Assembly: GCA_029880025.1 (NCBI GenBank)
Contig: JAOUPE010000110.1
Span: 1-5,797, forward strand
DNA length: 5,797 bases
Direction of reading: 5' to 3'
DNA from: Caldifarciminota bacterium
GTDB lineage: Bacteria; Hydrothermota; Tepidihabitantia; Tepidihabitantales; JAOUPE01
Part shown: positions 1 to 5,797 of the stretch, piece by piece
How the letters are laid out: each line of letters begins with the position of its first letter
Numbering within the stretch: position 1 is the first letter of the stretch
Notes under the pieces: model-generated
Seen by the model: only the letters and a program-made list of their open reading frames with translations
Told to the model about the DNA's origin: nothing
Databases searched by the model: none
Made by a program: the position numbers and the translations under genes

Positions 1-1090
1 GTGGGTCTTTTGAATATTTCAGCACCTTGAGCACCTGATTGGCTAAATCCGCCGCATCGGCGCAGGAAAAACGACCAATGCCGACCTCGGCATATAAATC
101 AAGCGGGGAGCTCAAATCGCTATACCAGTAGTCGGAAATTGAAGTCGTGCCCCAGACCCCGGTCGGTATACGGTCAACATCACCAACCAATAAAGCCCAT
201 CTTAAAACCGGTGGATTATTAAGGTTGTATTCAGCCCGAATCGAGTCTTTGACTTCATTATAACTTGCCCAGACTTTGGAAATGACTCGGGTTTCGATTC
301 CTCGTTTATTATACCAGGAAGCAAGTGTGTCAACCGTTGCAGTGTAATCCGGGTGGCAAAGAATCAAGTAACGAATGCCCGGTGAGTCGATATAACCGAC
401 ATCAAACATTCCTGAATTAGAAAGGTTTTCGTAGTTGAAGATAGTCTTCTTATAGATTCGGGCTAACCACGGCTCGATGGTCTTTCTTTCAAATCTTCCT
501 CCAGAATAAGAGACTTTTACTTTCAGGTAATTGTAAATTCTGAGTTCTTTATTCTTAGGATTATAAGCGAACGGAACAATATCAATGTTTGCCAAATAGA
601 GTTGGCGCCATTGAGCTTGATTTGCCACGATTGCATTTGAACTCGGATAGAATTGGCTTTGCTCATAAGCGGTTCGATTGATTGTGAACGGCGGCTCCTC
701 TGATTCATCGGTGGTCGGTGTTTGAAAAGGATAGACCAGAATATTTCGTAATGTCTGATATTCGGAATCAAGAATTGAAATCAAGACTCTTGCCTGGTCA
801 GGTATACCGATAGACCGGCTAATCTTAGGAAGTTGAGGATAGCCGATTTCCTGGGTGGTGCCAGCTTCACCGGTGAGCGAAAGAACCGTGTATTCAACAT
901 CATCTACGGTTTTGGTTTCTAACTCGACACCAGGCAGTTTGATTTCAAGAACCGTTTCAAACTGGTTTGAAGTCAAAATTCTGGTTTCGGGTGGAGTTGA
1001 TTTGGTTACAGCACTGGTAGAAAACCAAGTTCCGAAAGCGATGCTTAATCCGAAAAAGATGACTATTGGGATTTTTGCTAACTTATTCAT
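1..1090 (-). CDS. Gingipain-like family C25 cysteine peptidase, N-terminal part (3' end off the window)
   Basis: This is an exported cysteine peptidase of the C25 (gingipain) type, visible for 363 codons and open at the left edge. Residues 1-27 form a signal peptide: K3 and K6, a hydrophobic stretch at about 9-23, and a likely cleavage after T25-S26-A27. Residues about 40-235 resemble the C25 propeptide, with a typical GYPQLPKISRSIGIP stretch at 83-97. The catalytic domain begins near 238 with IRYLILCHPDY (239-249), followed by WALLVGDVDRIPT (298-310), SDYWYSDL (319-326) and YAEVGIGRFS (333-342), all hallmarks of the first C25 subdomain. The catalytic His and Cys of this family lie further downstream and cannot be checked. 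The start is set by ATG at 1090 with an AAAGGAGG site 10 bases upstream. It follows the S8 protease gene by 51 bases without a terminator, so co-transcription is likely. The alternative is a PorU-like sortase, which is also C25; the missing C-terminus would decide. Confidence 0.85.
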   Translation of the reverse strand, partial: MNKLAKIPIVIFFGLSIAFGTWFSTSAVTKSTPPETRILTSNQFETVLEIKLPGVELETKTVDDVEYTVLSLTGEAGTTQEIGYPQLPKISRSIGIPDQARVLISILDSEYQTLRNILVYPFQTPTTDESEEPPFTINRTAYEQSQFYPSSNAIVANQAQWRQLYLANIDIVPFAYNPKNKELRIYNYLKVKVSYSGGRFERKTIEPWLARIYKKTIFNYENLSNSGMFDVGYIDSPGIRYLILCHPDYTATVDTLASWYNKRGIETRVISKVWASYNEVKDSIRAEYNLNNPPVLRWALLVGDVDRIPTGVWGTTSISDYWYSDLSSPLDLYAEVGIGRFSCADAADLANQVLKVLKYSKDP

Positions 1091-1100
1091 TATTATTAAT

Positions 1101-1108
1101 CCTCCTTT
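1101..1108 (-). promoter_or_regulatory. Ribosome binding site of the C25 peptidase gene
   Basis: On the minus strand the bases read AAAGGAGG, a near-perfect anti-SD match, 10 bases before the ATG at 1090-1088. The spacer is ATTAATAATA. It fixes the start codon and separates it from an in-frame TTG at 1111-1109, which has no suitably placed site of its own. Confidence 0.8.
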
Positions 1109-1135
1109 CAAATCTTAAGTTAGTTTATAAGTTTT

Positions 1136-1143
1136 ACCTCCTT
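1136..1143 (-). promoter_or_regulatory. Orphan Shine-Dalgarno-like sequence overlapping the S8 gene stop codon
   Basis: The minus strand reads AAGGAGGT here, overlapping the TAA stop (1144-1142) of the S8 protease gene. No ATG or GTG follows within 20 bases, and the same frame reaches a second TAA at 1117-1115 after eight sense codons. It therefore does not serve an obvious gene. It may be a leftover of a lost short gene, a ribosome standby or re-initiation site for the C25 gene 46 bases downstream, or chance. Confidence 0.4.
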
Positions 1144-4100
1144 ATTTAAAAAGTATTGATTTTTTCGTTAATTCTAAATTGTCGGTCTTTAACCGATAGA
1201 AATAGATGCCAGAAGCAACTTTACGACCAGAGTCATCCTTACCATTCCAGGTAATATTATAAATTCCAGGTTTTAGACTCTGGTTTTTCGAATCGAAGAG
1301 ATTACTGACGAAGCGACCCGAGACATCGTATACCGAAAGAACGACTTTGCTTTCCTGAGCTAATTGAAATCTTATTTGGGCAAAATCGCGAGTAGGATTT
1401 TTAAGCAGATACATTGCGGTTCTTGGAGTTTCCAGTCTTGATAGATTATCGGTAATTCCAATGGTTGCAATGGTGTCGGTCGTGTATTTTATGACTTTGC
1501 CTTCGGTCCAGGGTGCACAGGCACGATGCAGGGTGTCATTATATAGACCGAGTATTGCGATTGAGTTAGTTGGGTCTTCGATGCCAACCGTACTTGATAC
1601 CCAGCGATTTGCGGTCATATACTGAACCGCGATTTCGTTGTGACCGGTAAAACTTGCTTTGGTTGTATCATAGATGATGATTTGGAATTTTTCCAAAGTT
1701 GTCCGAGGATTGAAATAAGCGATACTGTCATACTCAATGATGAATCGGTGGTGTAAAGTGTCATGATGATAATAGACACCACTGACCCCGGTGTTGCTCG
1801 GATAGAGGTCATCCCAGTTCGCACAAATCATGCCATTGGGATTACTCCCATATGGGTCTGGCAGTTGGCGGTTGAGATAGGCTGTCGAAGTGGTATAACC
1901 TGGTGCAACCCAGCCATTGGAACAGATTGAAATCTGGGTATAGGTCTGGTCGTAAAACTTCCAGGGTCCGAATGAAGGTGGTAAATTCACCTGAACGGTT
2001 GCATCATCGGTAAGTGTGAGTCTGGTGCCTATCGTGTTAATCTCAATCCATTCATAGTGTGGATGCTCGACATAAAAAGTATCAACATCGTCATAGGCAT
2101 AATACAAGGGCGGGGTACGCGGACCATCTGGGATTGGGTCAACTGCGGTCAATTGCCCGATATCAAAGTTGTACAATTGGGTTTGTACAGGGTAACCTTC
2201 GGTATAAATCCGCAAGGTACAGGGAATTTGAGTCTCACGCGGTATTGAAGCATCGGCATAAATATGAAATCGGTCAGAAGTATTGAAGATTATTGTATCA
2301 TAAGGTATGTCGCCATAGGTTCCGATTGAATCGAGGACAAGGAATCGACTATCAGCCGAGATTAAATGGACGATAACATCATAACCATTTCCTCTGCCTT
2401 GATTATCAATGCCAATTTCCACATAAGCGGTCTCGCCCGGGTCAATTTTACCATTACCATTACCGCCCGGCGCTGGGTCAAAGACATTAGATACGACTCC
2501 AAAAAGAACCGGTGTGCCGACCCGGAATCCGAGATTAGAAACCCAGGAAGAGTCAATAGTATCAATACAGACTAATTCAAATGGTAAAAGATAGTTATTA
2601 GTGCAGGCAGCCGAGACCGAAAAGTTATAACCGTCATTGCCGGTATAAACCGAATCACCAGCACCAAGACTGCCAAAATATTTGACCGAATCGGTAATGG
2701 TTATATTCGGGTCTGGTTCAGAGAGACGCAAAATGCCTCTGACGCCAAAAGTCTGGAAGTCACAACGATTGATAACCCATAACGGCATCTCAATCCCTTC
2801 ACCAGGATTTATGATGCTGTCTAGATTTCCCGGAAAATTGTCAACAATCGAATGTCGAAGATATCGAACACCAGATGGCGGAACGGTATAATTGACGGCA
2901 TTTAGAGCATTAATAAGTCCTGAACCAAAATCAAAATCCTTACCGGCAGGGCCTAAATCAACTGCAGTCATTTCCAAAATCGAGTCAATCTGCCAGGGCA
3001 AAAGTTCAGGATTTTTCTGAAGAATCAATGCAACAGTTCCGGCAGTATGGGGTGTTGCCATTGAAGTTCCATCTAATAATCGATAACCATTATTTGATGT
3101 ATAGTGGCAAGATTTAACATCTACTCCAGGAGCGCAAACATCTGGTTTAGTTAGACCGGGTGGATATGGATAATCATTGAACGGAGCAATATCTTGCCAG
3201 GTTACTGGCCCGCGACTGGAAAAATTGGCATAAGCATCGAGAGAATCAGTTGCCCCAATTGATATAACATCAGATAATGCACCAGTGGCTCCGTTCTGAG
3301 GATGGCGCCAGGGCTGCGGAACGTTACCAGGACAGCGACAGGAATTAGGTGGACTGATTGACCGCTCGTTGCCAGCCGCCACAATCATCGGTATACCTGC
3401 GGCGCCAACATTGTTGCAACCGGTTCGCCAAAGTGCTTGTCTTGGGTTCCAAGAAATATACCATCCCAAAGACATGCTGATAAAATCACCGCCATTATCC
3501 GGTGAGTTCGGGGGAGAGACAACAAATTCCATTGCTTGCCAGACTTGATTTTCGGCAATTGTATCGGCAACGGTTCGCACTCGCAACGCCATAATCTGAC
3601 AATCCGGTGCAACTCCGCATTGAGTACCAGCAGTTCCATCCGAGGCAATAGTGCCGGCGCAATGGGAACCATGACCACGGACATCAATCGGGTCATTTGT
3701 GTTATTTTCAAAATTCCAACCGTAAAGTGGGTAATTCGGGTCAGTCCACATATGGTCAGCCAGGTCGAGGTGATTATAATTGACTCCGGTATCAATCAAT
3801 CCAGCAATTAGACCAGCTCCAGTATAACCAAGCGCCCATACCTCAGGTGCCTGAATTTTTCTAACGCCCCAGGTTATTTCATCGGTCCCGGTCATATCAG
3901 CCGGCATTGTCTCAGGTTTTAGCATAGGTGCATATTGTAAATCAAAGTCAACAAACCAGACATCAGCCCGTTCGGATAGTCCAAGAATTACATCTCTGGT
4001 TGCCATGCAATAAATTGCATTGACAATCCATAATTGCGTGACATCGGCTACCTGGTTTGAATCAATATAGGGCTTGAGAAAATCCATAGTCGGTTTCTGC

Positions 4101-4339
4101 TTTTCCTGGGAGAATTGTTTGAGAATTTGTGCGACTTCGACTCGCCGGATTTTTTTCGGTAATCCTTTGACCATTTGATTGAGAACATCTGAGTTGAACT
4201 GTTCTTTAAGGACAATGTTAACCGGAATTAAATCATTCGGGTCAGCATTAGTAATTATAGTTTCGAGCTCCGGACTCATCATGGCAAATGTTATGCCAAA
4301 AGTCAGTAGAGCTAAAACCATAACATAGGTTTTTTTCAT
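1142..4339 (-). CDS. Secreted subtilisin-family (S8) serine protease with Ig-like, nidogen-like and FlgD-like C-terminal sorting domains
   Basis: A complete 1065-residue exported endopeptidase. Signal peptide 1-19 (MKK, hydrophobic core, T17-F18-A19). Propeptide about 36-140, of the inhibitor/chaperone type that precedes S8 domains. The catalytic domain spans about 155-482, with Asp183 in LIDTG, His223 in GHGSHCAGT, oxyanion Asn324 in AAGN and Ser426 in DGTSMATPH, so it should be active. Two Ig-like modules follow (about 492-607 and 608-728), each with an [DN]PGE loop at its start. A nidogen-like beta domain covers 733-955, with YEWIEI (762-767) and NWDDLYP (841-847). A FlgD-like Ig domain occupies about 968-1065, with NPTRDFAQIRF, YDVSGR, WNGKDDSGRKVASGIYFYRL and a final basic LTKKSILFK, like type A sorting domains of type IX secretion. 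I chose the ATG at 4339 rather than the one at 4360, because AAGGAGG lies 5 bases before 4339 and would be inside the longer reading. A promoter lies upstream and the C25 gene 51 bases downstream. Family assignment is firm; the secretion route and substrates are inferred. Confidence 0.95.
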   Translation of the reverse strand: MKKTYVMVLALLTFGITFAMMSPELETIITNADPNDLIPVNIVLKEQFNSDVLNQMVKGLPKKIRRVEVAQILKQFSQEKQKPTMDFLKPYIDSNQVADVTQLWIVNAIYCMATRDVILGLSERADVWFVDFDLQYAPMLKPETMPADMTGTDEITWGVRKIQAPEVWALGYTGAGLIAGLIDTGVNYNHLDLADHMWTDPNYPLYGWNFENNTNDPIDVRGHGSHCAGTIASDGTAGTQCGVAPDCQIMALRVRTVADTIAENQVWQAMEFVVSPPNSPDNGGDFISMSLGWYISWNPRQALWRTGCNNVGAAGIPMIVAAGNERSISPPNSCRCPGNVPQPWRHPQNGATGALSDVISIGATDSLDAYANFSSRGPVTWQDIAPFNDYPYPPGLTKPDVCAPGVDVKSCHYTSNNGYRLLDGTSMATPHTAGTVALILQKNPELLPWQIDSILEMTAVDLGPAGKDFDFGSGLINALNAVNYTVPPSGVRYLRHSIVDNFPGNLDSIINPGEGIEMPLWVINRCDFQTFGVRGILRLSEPDPNITITDSVKYFGSLGAGDSVYTGNDGYNFSVSAACTNNYLLPFELVCIDTIDSSWVSNLGFRVGTPVLFGVVSNVFDPAPGGNGNGKIDPGETAYVEIGIDNQGRGNGYDVIVHLISADSRFLVLDSIGTYGDIPYDTIIFNTSDRFHIYADASIPRETQIPCTLRIYTEGYPVQTQLYNFDIGQLTAVDPIPDGPRTPPLYYAYDDVDTFYVEHPHYEWIEINTIGTRLTLTDDATVQVNLPPSFGPWKFYDQTYTQISICSNGWVAPGYTTSTAYLNRQLPDPYGSNPNGMICANWDDLYPSNTGVSGVYYHHDTLHHRFIIEYDSIAYFNPRTTLEKFQIIIYDTTKASFTGHNEIAVQYMTANRWVSSTVGIEDPTNSIAILGLYNDTLHRACAPWTEGKVIKYTTDTIATIGITDNLSRLETPRTAMYLLKNPTRDFAQIRFQLAQESKVVLSVYDVSGRFVSNLFDSKNQSLKPGIYNITWNGKDDSGRKVASGIYFYRLKTDNLELTKKSILFK
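1145..2419 (-). repeat. Diverged duplicated C-terminal module (partner at 4528-5796)
   Basis: Residues 641-1065 of the S8 protease align from end to end with the 423 visible residues of the right-hand gene, with only small length differences. Shared anchors are GNGY, IPCTL, DPIPDGPR, YEWIEI, IGTRL, NWDDLYP, VYY-HD, IEYDS, YNPR/FNPR, IIYDTT, SSTVGI-DPT, WNG+D-+G+KV-SG+YFY and LT+K. About half of the positions look identical by eye over the nidogen-like part. At DNA level the copies have drifted, so this is an old gene or module duplication and not a recent repeat. Confidence 0.8.
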
Positions 4340-4344
4340 CTTTT

Positions 4345-4351
4345 CCTCCTT
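4345..4351 (-). promoter_or_regulatory. Ribosome binding site that sets the S8 protease start
   Basis: The minus strand reads AAGGAGG, then five bases (AAAAG), then ATG at 4339-4337. Choosing the in-frame upstream ATG at 4360-4358 would place this site inside codons 3-6 and add a charged MIKKEEK stretch before the signal peptide, with no comparable site ahead of it. The downstream ATG is therefore preferred. Confidence 0.85.
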
Positions 4352-4448
4352 CTTAATCATTTCTGTTTTCTATAAAAATCCACAAATTTGGATATTATTG
4401 CTTTTAATTTTTCTGCCAGCACCGTCTTTTTTTAAATTAAAGTCTAAT

Positions 4449-4476
4449 ATGATATTTACTTCCATTAGCTTGTCAA
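4449..4476 (-). promoter_or_regulatory. Predicted sigma70-type promoter for the S8 protease gene
   Basis: In the 185-base spacer the minus strand carries a perfect -35 box TTGACA (4476-4471), a 16-base spacer and a -10 box TATCAT (4454-4449), which matches TATAAT at five of six positions. Transcription would start near 4442, giving an AT-rich leader of roughly 100 bases before the ATG at 4339. This would let the S8 and C25 genes be expressed independently of the upstream paralogue. It is a sequence match only; spacing is within the normal range. Confidence 0.55.
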
Positions 4477-4524
4477 TCGGTAATTTTGTGAACTTATGCG
4501 GGCAGAACTTCTAATCTTATCCTC

Positions 4525-5797
4525 TTATTTTACCAATAACATCTTTCGGGTTAGAGTTTGTTTTTCACTGGTCAGGGTATAGAAGTAAACACCGCTGGTA
4601 ACCTTTTTGCCGGTATGGTCACGACCATTCCAGACTATTGAATAGGTTCCGGCATCCTGTTTTTCATTTACCAAAGTTGTTACTAATCGTCCTGCCGTAT
4701 TATATATCTGTAGTTTAGCCAAAGTAGGGCTGGGTAGATTGTAACGAATTAGGGTTCGAATCTGGAATGGGTTAGGTAGGCTTGGTTCAAGACGAAAACT
4801 TTGGCTCGATAGAAATTCTTTAGAATCAGGTTCTTCAATTGGCGTAATTGGTTCGCCGGTCATGTATTTGATGGCTCGACAAGGAGCAATTGCCGCCGCA
4901 CCTCGATGGTAATCATTATCATATAAATATTGAATTGCGATCGTTTGGGTCGGGTCTTGTATGCCCACGGTTGAGCTGGTATAAAGGTTGGCGGTTTGGT
5001 ATTGAGCAATCATCATATTATCACCGGTCGGCGTGGCGATTGTCGTGTCATAAATTATCAATTCGAATTTATCCATGACGCTGCGCGGATTGTAATAGGG
5101 AACGCTGTCATACTCAATTACGAACCGAGAGTTGGCAACATCGTGATAATAATAAACGCCCCCGGAACCAGTATTATTTGGATAAAGGTCATCCCAATTT
5201 ATCGCGATGAATGCAGGTGGAACTTGAGAGCTTGGTATCGGATAATTTGTATAACGGCGGGTCAAATCATTACCAAAGATAACAAAACCATCAGCACTGA
5301 CCGATAGGTCGGTATAGCGGCTGCCATAAAACTTAACCGCTCCAAACTCTGTCGGTAAAGAGACTAAGACGACGGCATCATTATGGGAAAAATTGAGCCT
5401 GGTGCCGATATCTTTAATCTCAATCCATTCATAGGTTGGACAGTTGATATATATGAGGTCGGTATTATCATAAGCCCAATACAGCGACGGAATTCTTGGT
5501 CCATCCGGAATTGGGTCAATCGTCCTAATCTCGCCGATAACAAGAACCAAACTACAAGTCACATTATAACCACCATCCGCGGTAATCTTTAATGTGCAGG
5601 GTATAGGAGTCTCCTGAGGAATGCCGGTTTCAGTCTGAACCGTGAACCTATCACCCTGATTATTGCCGGTGGTATCATGATAAATTGTGCCAAAAGAACC
5701 AATCGAATCAAGCACGGTTAATCTTGAATCACCTGATTTAAGGATTGCCGATACATTATAGCCATTGCCCAAGCCAATATTACGTAGAACGACGACT
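4525..5797 (-). CDS. Exported protein with Ig-like, nidogen-like and FlgD-like C-terminal sorting domains; 5' end off the window
   Basis: The reading frame is open to the right edge, so only the last 423 residues are seen and no start is assigned. The TTG at 5772-5770 sits in the middle of a conserved strand (NIGLGNGYNV) and is not a real start. Visible residues 1-88 are the remainder of an Ig-like module, with SIGSFG and IPCTLKI. Residues about 94-313 are the nidogen-like domain (DPIPDGPR, YEWIEI, NWDDLYP 200-206, VYYYHD, IEYDS, STVGIQDPT). Residues about 325-423 are a FlgD-like Ig domain (PSLPNPFQIRTLIRYNLP, YNTAGRLV, WNGRDHTGKKVTSGVYFYTL) ending in LTRKMLLVK, typical of a type-IX-like sorting signal. 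The protein matches the C-terminal 425 residues of the neighbouring S8 protease, so its missing N-terminus may also be a protease, but nothing visible shows this. It ends 185 bases before the S8 start. Confidence 0.85.
   Translation of the reverse strand, partial: VVVLRNIGLGNGYNVSAILKSGDSRLTVLDSIGSFGTIYHDTTGNNQGDRFTVQTETGIPQETPIPCTLKITADGGYNVTCSLVLVIGEIRTIDPIPDGPRIPSLYWAYDNTDLIYINCPTYEWIEIKDIGTRLNFSHNDAVVLVSLPTEFGAVKFYGSRYTDLSVSADGFVIFGNDLTRRYTNYPIPSSQVPPAFIAINWDDLYPNNTGSGGVYYYHDVANSRFVIEYDSVPYYNPRSVMDKFELIIYDTTIATPTGDNMMIAQYQTANLYTSSTVGIQDPTQTIAIQYLYDNDYHRGAAAIAPCRAIKYMTGEPITPIEEPDSKEFLSSQSFRLEPSLPNPFQIRTLIRYNLPSPTLAKLQIYNTAGRLVTTLVNEKQDAGTYSIVWNGRDHTGKKVTSGVYFYTLTSEKQTLTRKMLLVK

Larger units (their letters stand above)
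4340..4524. other. Intergenic spacer between the two paralogous genes
   Basis: An AT-rich stretch with no credible coding sequence. Besides the promoter and ribosome binding site it holds a small inverted repeat at 4378-4393 (minus strand ATCCA-AATTTG-TGGAT, five-base stem) followed by a short T run. That is too weak to call a terminator and lies inside the predicted leader of the S8 gene. I found no clear terminator for the upstream gene close to its stop codon, so read-through from it into the S8 gene remains possible. Confidence 0.6.

Noticed and set aside
523..771. Minus-strand reading frame of 82 codons inside the C25 gene
   Set aside because: It is an out-of-frame shadow of the C25 gene; the overlapping frame has the recognisable protein.
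1087..1098. Run of stop codons (TAA TAA TAA TGA) overlapping the C25 start in another frame
   Set aside because: It arises from the AT-rich ATTAATAATAATG spacer and is not in the frame of the upstream gene, so a designed stop cluster is not supported.
1109..1111. In-frame TTG as an alternative start for the C25 gene
   Set aside because: It sits immediately before the AAAGGAGG site and about 25 bases after the orphan site, too far for initiation; the ATG at 1090 gives a normal signal peptide.
855..1118. Plus-strand reading frame of 87 codons opposite the start of the C25 gene
   Set aside because: It lies antisense to a clearly coding region with a signal peptide and prodomain, has no ribosome binding site and shows no recognisable domain.
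3385..3811. Out-of-frame and antisense reading frames of 91-136 codons inside the S8 catalytic domain
   Set aside because: The main frame holds the intact GHGSHCAGT and AAGN motifs; the alternatives are low-complexity shadows without start signals.
4340..4360. Longer S8 start at ATG 4360-4358 (adds MIKKEEK)
   Set aside because: The extra codons consist of the ribosome binding site for the ATG at 4339, and no comparable site precedes 4360.
4374..4393. Small hairpin followed by a T run as an intrinsic terminator
   Set aside because: The stem is only five base pairs with a six-base loop, and it lies downstream of the predicted promoter for the S8 gene, where termination would be unexpected.
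5770..5772. TTG as the start of the right-hand gene
   Set aside because: The frame stays open to the window edge and the codons just upstream (VVVLRNIG) continue a strand that aligns with residues 641-648 of the S8 protein.

Overview
The window reads as one strand of a bacterial secreted-protease locus. All three genes lie on the minus strand, so transcription runs from high to low coordinates: a partial gene at the right edge (4525-5797, 5' end missing), a complete subtilisin-family protease of 1065 residues (1142-4339), and the N-terminal third or so of a gingipain-like (family C25) cysteine peptidase (1-1090, 3' end missing). I see no RNA genes, mobile elements, CRISPR arrays or origins.

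The middle protein is modular: signal peptide, propeptide, S8 catalytic domain with an intact Asp/His/Asn/Ser set, two Ig-like modules, a nidogen-like beta domain of about 220 residues, and a C-terminal FlgD-like Ig domain of the kind used as a sorting signal by type IX secretion. The right-hand protein has the same last three modules in the same order and almost the same length (423 visible residues against 425), so the two are paralogues over at least that part. The left-hand protein has a signal peptide, a C25-type prodomain and the start of the C25 catalytic domain. Its catalytic His and Cys should lie beyond the window edge.

Layout in the direction of transcription: the right gene ends at 4525. 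A 185-base AT-rich spacer follows, carrying a good sigma70-like promoter (TTGACA, 16 bases, TATCAT) and a strong ribosome binding site for the S8 gene. The S8 gene is followed after only 51 bases, with no terminator, by the C25 gene with its own strong AAAGGAGG site, so these two are probably co-transcribed. A second strong Shine-Dalgarno-like sequence overlaps the S8 stop codon and has no start codon near it.

Organism: FlgD-like C-terminal domains, C25 peptidases and nidogen-like modules point to a type-IX-like surface secretion lifestyle as in the FCB group. However, strong Shine-Dalgarno sites and a TTGACA-type promoter are unlike typical Bacteroidota. I infer an uncultivated candidate phylum such as WOR-3 (Stahlbacteria/Hydrothermae) or a relative, with low to moderate confidence. 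Together the genes look like exported, surface-attached or released enzymes for degrading external protein. No secretion machinery is visible here.
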